A DNA stretch of 64,000 bases from Beijerinckia sp. 28-YEA-48 (GTDB lineage Bacteria; Pseudomonadota; Alphaproteobacteria; Rhizobiales; Beijerinckiaceae): positions 1,770,001 through 1,834,000 of the forward strand of contig NZ_FNSI01000001.1 in the NCBI RefSeq assembly GCF_900104955.1. Reading direction: 5' to 3'. The position numbers and the translations under genes were made by a program. Shown here piece by piece: positions 25,463 through 36,555 of this stretch (its first letter is position 1; each line of letters opens with the position of its first letter). The notes under the pieces were generated by a model, which was not told the DNA's origin, ran no database searches, and saw only the letters and a list, made by a program, of their open reading frames with translations.

Positions 25463-26153
25463 CGGCCGCGAGCCATTCGGCGAACATGGCGCGCGCCGCA
25501 TTGGCGAGCGCTGGTCCATAACGACGCGCATCCTCGCGGATTGCACGCGGATCGATCTTCGCGCCGGCGAGTTCGGCGGCGTGGCCAATGAGCCAAGGTT
25601 CGAGATCGTGCGTCGTGTCGGCTTCCGGATGGAATTGCAGGCCGAGCACGCTTGGTCCCAGCGCGAAGGCTTGCGTAGCGCACAGTGATGTCGAGGCGAA
25701 ATGCACCGCGCCTGCGGGGATGGCGAATGCATCGCCATGCCAGTGCAGTACAGGCACGCCCTCTAGATGGCGCAGCGGGCTCAGCGCGCCCTGCTCCGTC
25801 AAAGTGAGCGGCGAAAAGCCGATCTCCTTGATGCCGGTCGCCGCCACCTTGGCGCCAAGCGCCGAGGCGATGAGCTGCGCGCCGAGGCAGATGCCGAGCA
25901 GTGGCTTGCCGCTGGCGAGACGGGCGCGGATCAACGCCAATTCGTCGAGCAGTACCGGATAAGTGTCGGTCTCGTAGACGCCAATCGGACCGCCGAGCAT
26001 GACGAGAAGATCGGGGGCGGCCGCATCGATGGTCAGCGCATCCTTTCCTGCGTCCAGATAACTGACCTCATAGCCCGCTTCCGTCAGCACCGATTCAAAG
26101 GTGCCGAGCGTTTCGAAATGCACATGCCTGATTGCAACCGCCGTTTTACTCAT
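25455..26153 (-). CDS. Class I glutamine amidotransferase (GMP synthase GuaA N-terminal type)
   Basis: 232 residues of the Triad_DJ-1-like amidotransferase fold. The nucleophile cysteine lies in 'PLLGICLGAQLIASALGAKV', the oxyanion segment is 'MLGGPIGVYE', and the catalytic His-Glu pair is in 'GLQFHPEAD'. Stand-alone members either hydrolyse glutamine for a partner enzyme or act on gamma-glutamyl compounds (PuuD-like). No synthetase partner is near. It ends 8 bases inside the riboflavin synthase gene end (convergent). ATG 26153 is chosen over the GTG one codon upstream. Confidence 0.9.
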   Translation of the reverse strand: MSKTAVAIRHVHFETLGTFESVLTEAGYEVSYLDAGKDALTIDAAAPDLLVMLGGPIGVYETDTYPVLLDELALIRARLASGKPLLGICLGAQLIASALGAKVAATGIKEIGFSPLTLTEQGALSPLRHLEGVPVLHWHGDAFAIPAGAVHFASTSLCATQAFALGPSVLGLQFHPEADTTHDLEPWLIGHAAELAGAKIDPRAIREDARRYGPALANAARAMFAEWLAAAT

Positions 26154-26235
26154 CACATCCTCTTAAGCGCGACATGAGCAAAAATCATGACCGCAAAACA
26201 GCGCAGCCGGCCAGAATGGTAAATGGGCCGGCACG

Positions 26236-26391
26236 CTAGGCATTGAACCAAGTGTTTCTACGCGGCGCATTTACGCGGCGCGCAAAAACCGCTGGCGCAC
26301 AGGCCGTCAGGATCGCTGATATACCTGTTGCAGCGATCACACAGCTTTCGGAATTATCGAGATAAAGCGCGATGTAAGCGGAATATTTCAT
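26236..26391 (-). CDS. Possible small protein, unknown
   Basis: A 51-codon frame starting 'MKYSAYIALYLDNSE' behind a good ribosome-binding tract (GGGGAGGG, 4-10 bases before ATG). It has one hydrophobic stretch near residues 17-32 and a basic C-terminus. The 474-base gap 26154-26627 otherwise holds only the DHFR-like gene leader. No family is recognised, so it may not be a real gene. Confidence 0.3.
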   Translation of the reverse strand: MKYSAYIALYLDNSESCVIAATGISAILTACAPAVFARRVNAPRRNTWFNA

Positions 26392-26627
26392 GACGCCCTC
26401 CCCTTGTTTGAGGCGTCCTAGGAACACATGTGTCGATGATGTCCGGGGGCGTTGCCGGGGCTGACGGCTACTGCTGTCAGCTATTGGCAGGAGGTCGGGG
26501 TAGTCTGACAGGGATCGCAGAGAGCGAAAATTTTTCGCCCTGCGGTGGATTCGCCTGTCGGATCGCGGCGGTTTCGCGCGTCCTTGAAGCAGGCGTCTGC
26601 CTCCTCGGATTGGAAAGCGCGGAAACC

Positions 26628-27293
26628 ATGAGAAAGATCATTGCCTGCACGTTGATCAGCCTGGATGGCGTGATGCAGGGTCCCGGCTGCCCGCATGAGG
26701 ACCCGATCGGCGGGTTCGTTCATGGCGGCTGGTGTGCACCGCTTTATGACACCGATGTCGGGAACTTCATGGGCGAGATCTACGCCCGGCCCTTCGATCT
26801 GCTGCTCGGGCGTAAGACCTATGACATCTTCGCCGCCCATTGGCCCTATGTCGGCGCCGACAACGAGATCGGCGCCCTATTCACCCGCGTCACGAAGTAT
26901 GTCGCGTCACGGTCGGAGCCACAAATGGCGTGGGCGAACAGCCGTTCGATCGGCTGCGACGTGGTCGCCAGCGTGCGGCAGCTGAAGAAGCAGGATGGCC
27001 CCGACCTTCTCGTGCAAGGATCGAGCGAATTGCTGCAGGCCCTGTTCGCTCATGGCTTCGTCGACGAGCTCGCCCTGCTGGTCTTCCCGATCGTGCTTGG
27101 CGACGGCAAGCGACTGTTTGGCGCGGGAACGACGCCGACGGGATTGCGGCTGGCATCGTCGCGCATCTCGTCCAACGGCGTGGTGATGATGACCTATCTG
27201 CCCGATGGCGCTGTTGAGACCGGCTCCTTCTCGCTCGAACGTCCCAGCGAAGCGGAATTGGCGCGGCGGCGCGGCCTGCGCGAGTTTGCTTAG
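26628..27293 (+). CDS. Dihydrofolate reductase-like (RibD C-terminal) protein
   Basis: 221 residues of the RibD_C/DHFR fold. The N-terminus is 'KIIACTLISLDGVMQGPG', followed by 'DLLLGRKTYDIFAAHWP', 'KKQDGPDLLVQGSSELLQALFAHGFVDELALLVFPIVLGDGKRLF' and 'RLASSRISSNGVVMMTYLP'. Such proteins are NADPH-dependent reductases of uncertain substrate, common in Actinobacteria and Alphaproteobacteria. The open frame extends upstream to 26430, but only ATG 26628 begins the conserved domain. Its end overlaps the end of the kinase gene (convergent). Confidence 0.9.
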   Translation: MRKIIACTLISLDGVMQGPGCPHEDPIGGFVHGGWCAPLYDTDVGNFMGEIYARPFDLLLGRKTYDIFAAHWPYVGADNEIGALFTRVTKYVASRSEPQMAWANSRSIGCDVVASVRQLKKQDGPDLLVQGSSELLQALFAHGFVDELALLVFPIVLGDGKRLFGAGTTPTGLRLASSRISSNGVVMMTYLPDGAVETGSFSLERPSEAELARRRGLREFA

Positions 27294-28120
27294 TTCAGCT
27301 CGGCCAGCGCCAGTTGCATCACGCCCATGTCGATGTCGTCGGACTGGTGGTCCTCAAGAAACCAGACCGCCGACAGGCCAGTCCAGGCGATGAGCCAACG
27401 TAACATGCGTTGCCGCTCAATGCCTGATTGCGCGCAGACGCGGGCGAGGCGCGCTTTGAAGAGCTGCGGATCGGTCGCTGTCTCCAGATTGGGGTTGCAG
27501 AACAGATTGGCGTAATCGAAGGCGCTATCACCGATCAGCGGTTTGGGGTCAATCACCAACCAGCCGCGCGCGCCGAAATCGATGATGTTGTCGTGATGGA
27601 TGTCGCCATGTAGCGGCACGATTTCCGTCTGCGTCGCAAGCAGCTCCTGGGCGATGGCCAACGAGCGGCCAAACGGCTCGCCATATTTTTCCGGCGCGGG
27701 CACGAGGTCCTTAAACCAGGGCTCGAGAGCCACCAATTGCGGGCGCAGCTGCTCCAGCCGCGCGGCGGGGCGCGGGCGATGCAGGACGGCGATGGCCTCG
27801 CAGATGATCTGCGTCGCCTCGTCGTCGCGCCCCTCTTGCACCAGTTGCGACAGCGGCCGCAACACGCCTTCGGGACGTTCGAGCAAGAGCGCGCCATCGT
27901 GAAAGCCGAGAACACGCGCCGTGCCCTCCCCATCCCAAAACTGCATCAGGATGCTGCCAGCCTTCTCGTATTTCTCGATCGGTAGTTTCAACATGGCGGG
28001 CCGGCCCTCGCTGTCGCGCACCGGCATCAGATCGCTGCTATGGGTCGAGAAGGCTTCGCCATCGGCGCGCAAGCGCCACAGGTCGAGATAGAAATCGTAA
28101 TCAGCTTTCGGACGAATCAT
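27290..28120 (-). CDS. APH(6)-type aminoglycoside/hydroxyurea phosphotransferase
   Basis: 276 residues of the aminoglycoside phosphotransferase fold. The catalytic loop is 'PLHGDIHHDNIIDFGARGWLVIDPKPLIGDSAFDYANLF', where HGDIHHDN provides the catalytic aspartate and 'IDPK' the metal ligand, as in streptomycin 6-kinases APH(6). The ATP lysine is in 'PAMLKLPIEKYE' and its partner glutamate lies close. The longer frame to 28174 adds no conserved residues. Chromosomal members in soil bacteria may phosphorylate unknown small molecules. Streptomycin resistance is possible but not shown. Confidence 0.9.
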   Translation of the reverse strand: MIRPKADYDFYLDLWRLRADGEAFSTHSSDLMPVRDSEGRPAMLKLPIEKYEKAGSILMQFWDGEGTARVLGFHDGALLLERPEGVLRPLSQLVQEGRDDEATQIICEAIAVLHRPRPAARLEQLRPQLVALEPWFKDLVPAPEKYGEPFGRSLAIAQELLATQTEIVPLHGDIHHDNIIDFGARGWLVIDPKPLIGDSAFDYANLFCNPNLETATDPQLFKARLARVCAQSGIERQRMLRWLIAWTGLSAVWFLEDHQSDDIDMGVMQLALAELN

Positions 28121-28297
28121 GTGGTCCTCAAGCCAATTGCCGGAGAAGAAGCGGCCGGCTGTGCGATGGCGCACATCGCGGGATCGAGGCGGCGTTCACG
28201 GGTGGATGGGTCATATGTGTCGGTCGCGCCTGTTCGTCAGCGGAGAAGTCCGGCTCGTCGATATAGGACAGCGCGCGACATTTCGCGAGGGGGCAAC

Positions 28298-30001
28298 GTG
28301 CAGCGCATCATCCTGATACTGGCCATGATTGCCTTAGCCTTTTGCACGCCGGCCCAGGCACAACAGCAAGCACAACCAAAAGCCCCGCCCAAACCAGCTG
28401 GTGTCGGCGATACAGTCCTCATTCTCGACGCTTCGGGATCGATGTGGGGGATTGTCGAGGGGCAGTCGAAGATCGCGGCGGCGCGCCAAGCGGTCGGCTC
28501 GATCCTGTCGAAATGGAATCCGGCCGACCGGCTCGGCGTCATGGCCTATGGCCATCGCTCGAAAGGCGATTGTAACGATATCGAGATGATCCGCCCGGTT
28601 GAGGCGATCGATGCTGGCGAGATCAACGCCACCGTGGCGCGCCTCAATCCGAAGGGCAAGACGCCGCTTACGCAGGCGTTGCGACAAGCGGCGCAGACGC
28701 TGAAGTCGAGCGAGAACAAATCCACCGTCATCCTCGTCTCCGACGGCATCGAAACCTGCAATGCCGATCCGTGCGCGGCGGCGGCTGAATTGAAGAAAGC
28801 CGGCGTCGGCTTCGTTGCCCATGTCATCGGCCTGGACGTTGCTGATCCCCTTGCCAAGGCGCAACTGCAATGCATCGCCCGCAACACCGGTGGCGTGTAT
28901 CTCGATGCCGCCAATGCCAGCGGCCTGCAACAGGCGCTCGGCCGCGCCATCGACGTGGCGCAAGGCAAGAAAGTGGTGAGCGAGGCCCCTGCCCGCGCCC
29001 CAACCGTCGACCCGTTTCGCGGCAAGCCGCTACGCGCCACAGCGCGCCTCGCCGAAGGTCTCGACCCGATCACCGATGGTGGACTTGTCTGGGCGCTCTA
29101 CAAGCCCGGCGCCGACGGCGAGGAGAAAGGCGAATATCTCGCCACCGAATATGGCCCGCGTCTCGCCATGGCGGCGGAGCCCGGCGCCTATATGCTCGAA
29201 GTCACGCTCGAAGAGACGAAACGGCTGTTCCCGGTCGAAGTGAAGAAAGGCGCTCTTGCCACTTACGATTTCGTTCTCGATGCCGGCTATGTGACGAGCG
29301 AAGGCAATATCTCGGGCTCGGGCGCCAAGGCGCAGGATGTGACGTGGCAACTGCGCCAAAACGACGAGGCCGTGACCACCAAATATGACGCGGTGCCGAA
29401 ATTCATCGTGCCCGCCGGCGCCTATGCGATGGTGCTCAGCAAGGGGTCGGCCAAGGCCGAGAAAGCCTTCACCGTCGCGCCGGGCGATGTCATCAATCTC
29501 GCCATGTCGCTTGATGCCGGACGACTACTCGCCGACGCGCTCTATGCACCTGGCGGCCCCAAGGTCGAGACGGGATTGACGGTCGAAGTGCGCCGGCCGC
29601 AGCAAGTCGAGAACGAGCCCGGCGAATGGGTGGCTGTGAGCTACGATCCGCTGGCGGTGTTCGATCTGCCCGCCGGCGCCTACGACCTCAAACTGTCGGT
29701 CGGCAAGGCCGAGAAGGTGCAGCGCATCGAGATGAAATCCGGCCAGCCGACGCGGCTCACTCTGTCGCTCGATGCAGGCGTGCTCGCCATCGACGCGACG
29801 GGCGCCGATAAGATCGAGATCGTCGCCCCCAAGAAAGACATCAACGGCGAACGCAAGGTGTTCGAAACATTCTACGACGCCAAGATCAACTTCGCCTTCA
29901 ACGCGGGCGACTATGTCGTCATCGTCACGCGCGGCGACACCAGTAACGAACAGCCGGTGAAAGTGACGGCGGGCGAACGGACGGAAATCGCGATCAACTG
30001 A
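28298..30001 (+). CDS. Secreted VWA-domain protein with four beta-sandwich repeats
   Basis: 567 residues. A signal peptide ends 'CTPAQAQ' near residue 22. The von Willebrand A domain (residues 38-225) has a complete metal site: D44, S46 and S48 in 'DASGSMW', the threonine in 'KGKTPLTQAL' and aspartate in 'VSDGIETC'. The rest is four modules of about 75-90 residues, each with '..pAGaY...ls.G.....' and most closing 'LDAG'. The start is GTG 28298 behind GAGGGGG. VWA proteins bind partners via Mg; the target is unknown. It is similar to proteins annotated as TerY/VWA lipoprotein-like in Rhizobiales. It is convergent with cueR, overlapping 8 bases. Confidence 0.88.
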   Translation: MQRIILILAMIALAFCTPAQAQQQAQPKAPPKPAGVGDTVLILDASGSMWGIVEGQSKIAAARQAVGSILSKWNPADRLGVMAYGHRSKGDCNDIEMIRPVEAIDAGEINATVARLNPKGKTPLTQALRQAAQTLKSSENKSTVILVSDGIETCNADPCAAAAELKKAGVGFVAHVIGLDVADPLAKAQLQCIARNTGGVYLDAANASGLQQALGRAIDVAQGKKVVSEAPARAPTVDPFRGKPLRATARLAEGLDPITDGGLVWALYKPGADGEEKGEYLATEYGPRLAMAAEPGAYMLEVTLEETKRLFPVEVKKGALATYDFVLDAGYVTSEGNISGSGAKAQDVTWQLRQNDEAVTTKYDAVPKFIVPAGAYAMVLSKGSAKAEKAFTVAPGDVINLAMSLDAGRLLADALYAPGGPKVETGLTVEVRRPQQVENEPGEWVAVSYDPLAVFDLPAGAYDLKLSVGKAEKVQRIEMKSGQPTRLTLSLDAGVLAIDATGADKIEIVAPKKDINGERKVFETFYDAKINFAFNAGDYVVIVTRGDTSNEQPVKVTAGERTEIAIN

Positions 30002-30410
30002 GCGCCTGCCGCGCGGGCGTGCCAGCGAGATCCTCGAGGATCGGACAATCGGGCCGCGCGTCACCGTGGCAGGCGTGGATGAGTTTGCGCAGGGTCGTCA
30101 CCATGGCCTGCATTTCGGCGAGCTTGCCTTCGAGGTCGGAGAGATGGCGCGCCGCCACCTGGCGGACGTCGCCGCTCGGGCGCTCGCGATCGCGCCACAG
30201 GGACAGCAATTCGCCGATCTCCTTCATGGAAAAGCCGAGCGAACGGGCGCGGCCGATGAAGCGCAGCTCGTGGACCTCGGGCTCACCATATTGGCGGTAG
30301 GCGTTGTCCGAGCGGACGGCCGGTCGCAACAAACCGATCGACTCGTAATGGCGGATCATCTTGGCGCTGACGCCGGACTGTTCCGCGGCCTGGCCGATAT
30401 TCACACGCAT
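29994..30410 (-). CDS. cueR: Copper-responsive MerR-family regulator CueR
   Basis: 138 residues. The winged-helix domain begins 'MRVNIGQAAEQSGVSAKMIRHYESIGLL', followed by a coiled coil and the Cu(I)-binding loop 'CHGDARPDCPIL', with the two cysteines spaced as in CueR (C112 and C120 in E. coli). It untwists a promoter with a 19-base spacer when copper is bound. The divergent copA gene has exactly such a promoter. The upstream in-frame start at 30494 lies inside the copA coding region and is rejected. Confidence 0.96.
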   Translation of the reverse strand: MRVNIGQAAEQSGVSAKMIRHYESIGLLRPAVRSDNAYRQYGEPEVHELRFIGRARSLGFSMKEIGELLSLWRDRERPSGDVRQVAARHLSDLEGKLAEMQAMVTTLRKLIHACHGDARPDCPILEDLAGTPARQALS

Positions 30411-30426
30411 CTCCGCTATATAGCTG

Positions 30427-30457
30427 TTGACCTTCCTACGATGGGAAGGTGTAGCTT
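30427..30457 (+). promoter_or_regulatory. CueR-type operator-promoter of copA
   Basis: TTGACC (-35, 30427-30432) and TAGCTT (-10, 30452-30457) are separated by 19 bases, the long spacer of MerR-controlled promoters. The dyad ACCTTCC-N7-GGAAGGT (30430-30450) lies between them. The site is 30 bases before the copA ATG and just upstream of cueR, so it also lies over the cueR leader. Confidence 0.9.
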
Positions 30458-30486
30458 GGTTGGGACTCGTAATCAAGGATTCCCTG

Positions 30487-32895
<2,409 letters not shown>

Positions 32896-32907
32896 CGACA
32901 ACCCTGC

Positions 32908-32934
32908 CCCGACGCCTGCACAGCGGGCGTCGGG
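32908..32934. terminator. Hairpin after copA
   Basis: CCCGACGCC (32908-32916) and GGCGTCGGG (32926-32934) form a 9-bp GC-rich stem 13 bases after the copA stop. It has no T-run, so it is a terminator candidate for both convergent genes rather than a proven one. Confidence 0.5.
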
Positions 32935-32942
32935 CGAACTTA

Positions 32943-33710
32943 TCAGCCCGGCTCCATACCCATTTTCTTGATAGCCGACGCGGCTGCTGGCGCTCTGAGG
33001 TGTTCGACCAGCGTCTTCGCAGCGTCGGCAGAAGTCGCAGCCGTGTGCAGTCCAACGGCGTATATCGTATAGTTTTGGATGCTGGCCGGGAGCGGCCCAA
33101 GTGCAACGAGACCCGAGACGTTCAGGAACTCACTGACCTGAGCAAAACCAAGATCCGCTTCGCCACGCGAAAGGATTGCCGCCACTTCGGCACCCGACGA
33201 TGGTTGTTTGACCTTGGGCGCGACCTGCTCCGCGATGCCCAACTTATTGATGAGTTCGCCGACGTAGGCCCCACTCGGTCCAGCAGAGTAGATGACCGAC
33301 TTGGCCGCGAGCACAGCGGACTTGACAGCCTCGCTCGTCGAAACATCTGGTTTCGCTAGGCCAGCCCGAACCGCAACGCCAATCCCAGTTTTTGCGAAAT
33401 CGGCCCGACTGCCAGCCGCCAACTTCCCGCCCTTGATCAACTGGTCGATGTTGTCCGAGCCGACAATGACAAGGTCATACATCTCACCGTCATTGACTTT
33501 TTTCGTCGCATTCACCGTGCCTGCCCAAGTCGTGACGACCTTGTGCCCGCTCGACTTCTCGAAGGCTGAAACAAGTTCAGTATAGCCTTCCTTGACAGCG
33601 TTCGCTGCAATGACCGTGATCTCTGCCGATTGAGCGGTCTGCGAGCACAGCGAGGCGACGGGTGGAATCATCACCGCGCAAAGAGCGAATGAAAAAAGGT
33701 AAGATTTCAT
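32943..33710 (-). CDS. ModA-like periplasmic substrate-binding protein (orphan)
   Basis: 255 residues. The signal peptide is 'MKSYLFSFALCAVMIPPVASL...SAE'. The type II binding fold shows 'ITVIAANAVKEGYTELVSAFEKSSGHKVVTTWAGTVNATKKVNDGEMYDLVIVGSDNIDQLIKGGKL' and 'VIYSAGPSGAYVGELINKLGI', like ModA and tungstate/molybdate or thiosulfate binding proteins. No permease or ATPase gene lies nearby, so it would need a transporter encoded elsewhere or act as a sensor. The molybdenum enzyme 20 kb away makes molybdate attractive, but that is inference. ATG 33710 follows a ribosome-binding site inside the longer frame. Confidence 0.85.
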   Translation of the reverse strand: MKSYLFSFALCAVMIPPVASLCSQTAQSAEITVIAANAVKEGYTELVSAFEKSSGHKVVTTWAGTVNATKKVNDGEMYDLVIVGSDNIDQLIKGGKLAAGSRADFAKTGIGVAVRAGLAKPDVSTSEAVKSAVLAAKSVIYSAGPSGAYVGELINKLGIAEQVAPKVKQPSSGAEVAAILSRGEADLGFAQVSEFLNVSGLVALGPLPASIQNYTIYAVGLHTAATSADAAKTLVEHLRAPAAASAIKKMGMEPG

Positions 33711-33900
33711 CTGAACTCTCCCCATTTTTACGCTTGTTAGGTGGCGCTCAACTCGTTTGCGTCATGCGCTCGAGCCCTGCTCTCGTTGAATGTGTGGCCC
33801 TTCGGCGTACGCGCCAAGTTGACCCCAATGGGCCTTTAATTGAACCATCAATGGACGCCTCAAGACAAGCAAAAGTCCATTGGGCTTATTGTGAAGGTTT

Positions 33901-34020
33901 GCATGGCAACCGGCGATGTCCGGTTTTCGTGCGCGCAACCCGATCGAACGGTTCTTCAACAAGATCAAGCGATGTCGGCGTGTAGAGACCCGATACGACG
34001 AACTCGCATCAATCCGAATT
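33901..34020 (+). pseudogene. Remnant of an IS5-family transposase
   Basis: In this frame the plus strand encodes 'FRARNPIERFFNKIKRCRRV' followed by 'ETRYDELASI', the well-known C-terminal end of IS5-family DDE transposases ('RN.IERFFNK.K..RR.ATRYD'). The catalytic glutamate of the DDE triad is within 'RNPIERFF'. The upstream part of the gene is missing or shifted, and no terminal inverted repeats are clear. It occupies the 341-base stretch 33711-34051, which otherwise shows nothing recognisable. Confidence 0.7.
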
Positions 34021-34051
34021 GGCTACGGGGCCAATGAGTCCACGCCCTAGG

Positions 34052-35293
34052 TCAAGAAGACGACGTGCTTGGCGGGCGCGTGTTGGTGAGCGCCGGCAGA
34101 GTGACCGAGGGCAGAATGGGCGACGTCGAAGTCGACGCTTGCTCCGGGGCGCCGATCATATCGAAGCGGCGTTGCAGACCAACCTGGACCTGGCCAGACC
34201 AGAAGCTCGGCTGGCCTTGATATTCGGTGTGGCGGGCGGCGACCGTCAGACTACCAACGATCCCCATCGGCAGGCGGTAGCCATATTCCACGCCGAAAAG
34301 ATAAGCGGTCGTGGTCGCGAACAGTCCCAGATACTCATCCTTTTTCCAGCGCGCGAAAGCACCGACCGCGGTGGTGGGCGAGAACTTGTAGGTGCCGCGC
34401 AGGTCATAGGACGTGCTCAGCACAAGCGCCGAAAAGGGCAGCGTGGTGTCAGATATACTGCGGTAGGTGTTCGCTTCCAGCGAGAACGAGTCGCCGATCG
34501 GCAGTTTGGCGCGGCCCGTATAAAGCACCTTCTGGACGTTGTTAAAGTCGAGCTGATTTGAAAACCGCGCCGTGAAGTAAGACAGCGACCCATCCAGGCT
34601 GACCGGCCCCAACTGGTTGGAGAAGAAGAAATTCGGTTGGATGCGATTGTGCGTGCGCTGAAGGCCGATGTAATCGAGCTCGCCATAGCGAACGTGCGAC
34701 AGCAGCAGCGACAAGCCGAACTCGCCATATTTGGTTTTGATCGCGCCGCCGGTCAGCGAGGTGAATGTGCCAAACACTTCCGCTTCAGGCAGAAAACCGC
34801 CCATCGCGAAGATGTTTCTCTCGTTCAACGAAGTGATCTTGGCTTCAAGGCTGGAGAAAGCGCGGAAATCTTTCGTGTCATAGTCCGCCCTGCCCCGCGT
34901 AAGCACATTGATGGCCTTGCGTGAATAGCTCGTCTCGGTGTTGGCGGACATCGTGCCGCGCAGCGCGAGATCATCCCTGAGCGCAACACGCCCTTCGACC
35001 GTCAAACTTTGCGCGGCTTGCGGTGGAGACACCGACGGCATGAAAACATTGGCGCCGGAATCCGCTTTGACCGTCAGCGTTGAATCGGAAGTGGCGCGCA
35101 GCATTTCAAAGGAAAACGTCTGGCCGCCGAAAGGGCTGCTACGTCCGTCCTGAATGTCGATGGGGTTTGTATCGAAGCCGCCGCGCAGCCCGACGGTTAC
35201 GGCCGCAGCGATATCGGCATCGGCAGCGTTCTTCTTTTCCTCGGCGACGGCAGGAACGACAGCGATGAGGGGTAGGACCATCAGCCAGCGCAT
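34052..35293 (-). CDS. Outer-membrane beta-barrel protein, unknown
   Basis: 413 residues with a signal peptide ('MRWLMVLPLIAVVPAVAEE'). A run of amphipathic strands such as 'AVTVGLRGGFDTNPIDIQDG', 'LTVEGRVALRDDLALRGTMSANTETSYS', 'SVSLDGSLSYFTARFSNQL' and 'LFGVEYGYRLPMGIVGSLTVAARHTEYQG' suggests a barrel similar to the BBP2/OprD-like class. After the last strand, ending 'GLQRRFDMIG', there is an odd Ser/Thr/Pro tail of about 30 residues. ATG 35293, with GGGGA upstream, is chosen over TTG 35317. It is divergent from the small Gly-rich gene at 35451. Confidence 0.75.
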   Translation of the reverse strand: MRWLMVLPLIAVVPAVAEEKKNAADADIAAAVTVGLRGGFDTNPIDIQDGRSSPFGGQTFSFEMLRATSDSTLTVKADSGANVFMPSVSPPQAAQSLTVEGRVALRDDLALRGTMSANTETSYSRKAINVLTRGRADYDTKDFRAFSSLEAKITSLNERNIFAMGGFLPEAEVFGTFTSLTGGAIKTKYGEFGLSLLLSHVRYGELDYIGLQRTHNRIQPNFFFSNQLGPVSLDGSLSYFTARFSNQLDFNNVQKVLYTGRAKLPIGDSFSLEANTYRSISDTTLPFSALVLSTSYDLRGTYKFSPTTAVGAFARWKKDEYLGLFATTTAYLFGVEYGYRLPMGIVGSLTVAARHTEYQGQPSFWSGQVQVGLQRRFDMIGAPEQASTSTSPILPSVTLPALTNTRPPSTSSS

Positions 35294-35450
35294 GCTTTCC
35301 CCAAGCAATTTATTCAACTATTCGCAGACTCAACAGTAGTCGTTTAAGGTTAATAATTTATTATTAAGAAGTGTTCCGTTTGAAATTAAAATATAGATCG
35401 TATTTAAAATAAAACGCCTCACGAGATGAGGTTTTGTGTGGGAGAATGTT

Positions 35451-35771
35451 ATGAAAGCTATAGCATTGGTAACTGCCACGGCTCTTCTCGCAGCGTCTGC
35501 TGCTTCTCCGGCTTTTGCCGGCGGCCGGAGTGGTGGCGGTTTGCTCACCGGCGTCCTCGGTGGCGTCACTGGTGTCGTCGGCGGCGTCACATCCGTCGTG
35601 TCGGTGGGTAACCTGTCCAACACGCTTAACGGTGTTAAGGTGCTGAACAACTCCTCCGTCCTCAGCGGCACGACTGTTGCCATTCCGGTTTCGGTCAATC
35701 TGTCGAGGAACAGCATCTTGTCCCGAGGCCTTTTGGGTGGCGGCGGCGGGCATGGTTGCGGCTGCAACTAA
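35451..35771 (+). CDS. Small secreted glycine-rich peptide ending in GHGCGCN
   Basis: 106 residues. The signal peptide 'MKAIALVTATALLAASAASPAFA' is followed by a Gly/Val/Ser-rich chain with repeats of 'GGVTGVVGGVTSVV'. A middle strand-like stretch has many Asn and Ser ('NLSNTLNGVKVLNNSSVLSG'). It ends 'GLLGGGGGHGCGCN', where two cysteines and a histidine could bind metal or form a disulfide. The ribosome-binding site GGAGAA lies 5 bases ahead. It is not recognised; low-complexity composition and export suggest a surface or extracellular structural role. The region 35772-36016 downstream shows no gene. Confidence 0.65.
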   Translation: MKAIALVTATALLAASAASPAFAGGRSGGGLLTGVLGGVTGVVGGVTSVVSVGNLSNTLNGVKVLNNSSVLSGTTVAIPVSVNLSRNSILSRGLLGGGGGHGCGCN

Positions 35772-36016
35772 ATAATGCTCATCGATGCAAACTAGAAGGT
35801 GTGGGGGGACGACGGGGACACGCTGCCCCCCTACATAAGGCGCAAGCCGTCTATTTGACCGACCGACGATCGAAATGCCGCAGGAGTATTTCTCTCCGCC
35901 TATACTTTCCTTTACTTCAGATATTCAGGCAGCATGGAGCGAACGCGCGCTCTGCTGACCACGAGCGCCGCTCAGGCGGACCGACATCTCAAAAATCTTG
36001 AATGCGAAGTCAGCCT

Positions 36017-36487
36017 TTACCTCGGTGGCACCGAATAGGTCGCCGTCGCGTGGGCCACGGGCTCGCTTTCGCCCTCGCTCGTCATCCAGACCTCGCCAAC
36101 GGCCAGGCGCTGGCCGAGCTTCATCAGACGGGCGGTGCCGATCAGGTCGCGCTGGGCCGGCTTGCGCAGGAAATTGATGTTGAGATTGGTGGTGACGGAG
36201 AGTGCGCCGGCGCTGAGGCCGGCCCGGGTCGGATCGTCGCCGACGCCGATTTCGCCCAAAATCGCGACATACATGGCCAAATCGGCCAAAGTGAACATGG
36301 CTGGGCCGGAAATCGTGCCGCCGGGGCGCAAATGCTGGTCGGAATAGAGCAGCCGCAGGGTGGCCGACATGGGCACCACCGCCTCGATGCGGAACCCGGT
36401 TCCCATTCCCGCCTGGGGAAAATGCTGCCGAATGAAGGCGTCGATCTGTTCTGCCGTCATTTTGCGCCGCGAGGCGACTTGATCCAT
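36017..36487 (-). CDS. PaaI-family hotdog thioesterase
   Basis: 156 residues. The hotdog fold is shown by 'RLLYSDQHLRPGGTISGPAMFTLADLAMYVAILGEIG', with the catalytic aspartate in 'LADLAMY', then 'LSVTTNLNINFLRKPAQRDLIGTARLMKLGQRLAVGEVWM' and 'VAHATATYSVP'. It hydrolyses acyl-CoA thioesters, typically of aromatic or short-chain acids. It is divergent from the enoyl-CoA hydratase-like gene, with the repeat copy B in the gap, and may share the same CoA-ester pathway. Confidence 0.9.
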   Translation of the reverse strand: MDQVASRRKMTAEQIDAFIRQHFPQAGMGTGFRIEAVVPMSATLRLLYSDQHLRPGGTISGPAMFTLADLAMYVAILGEIGVGDDPTRAGLSAGALSVTTNLNINFLRKPAQRDLIGTARLMKLGQRLAVGEVWMTSEGESEPVAHATATYSVPPR

Positions 36488-36555
36488 GGCCGTATCCGCT
36501 ACCTTGCTTAGACCGAGGCTCCGATTACATCGAAACTTCGGTCTAAATTTTTGGT

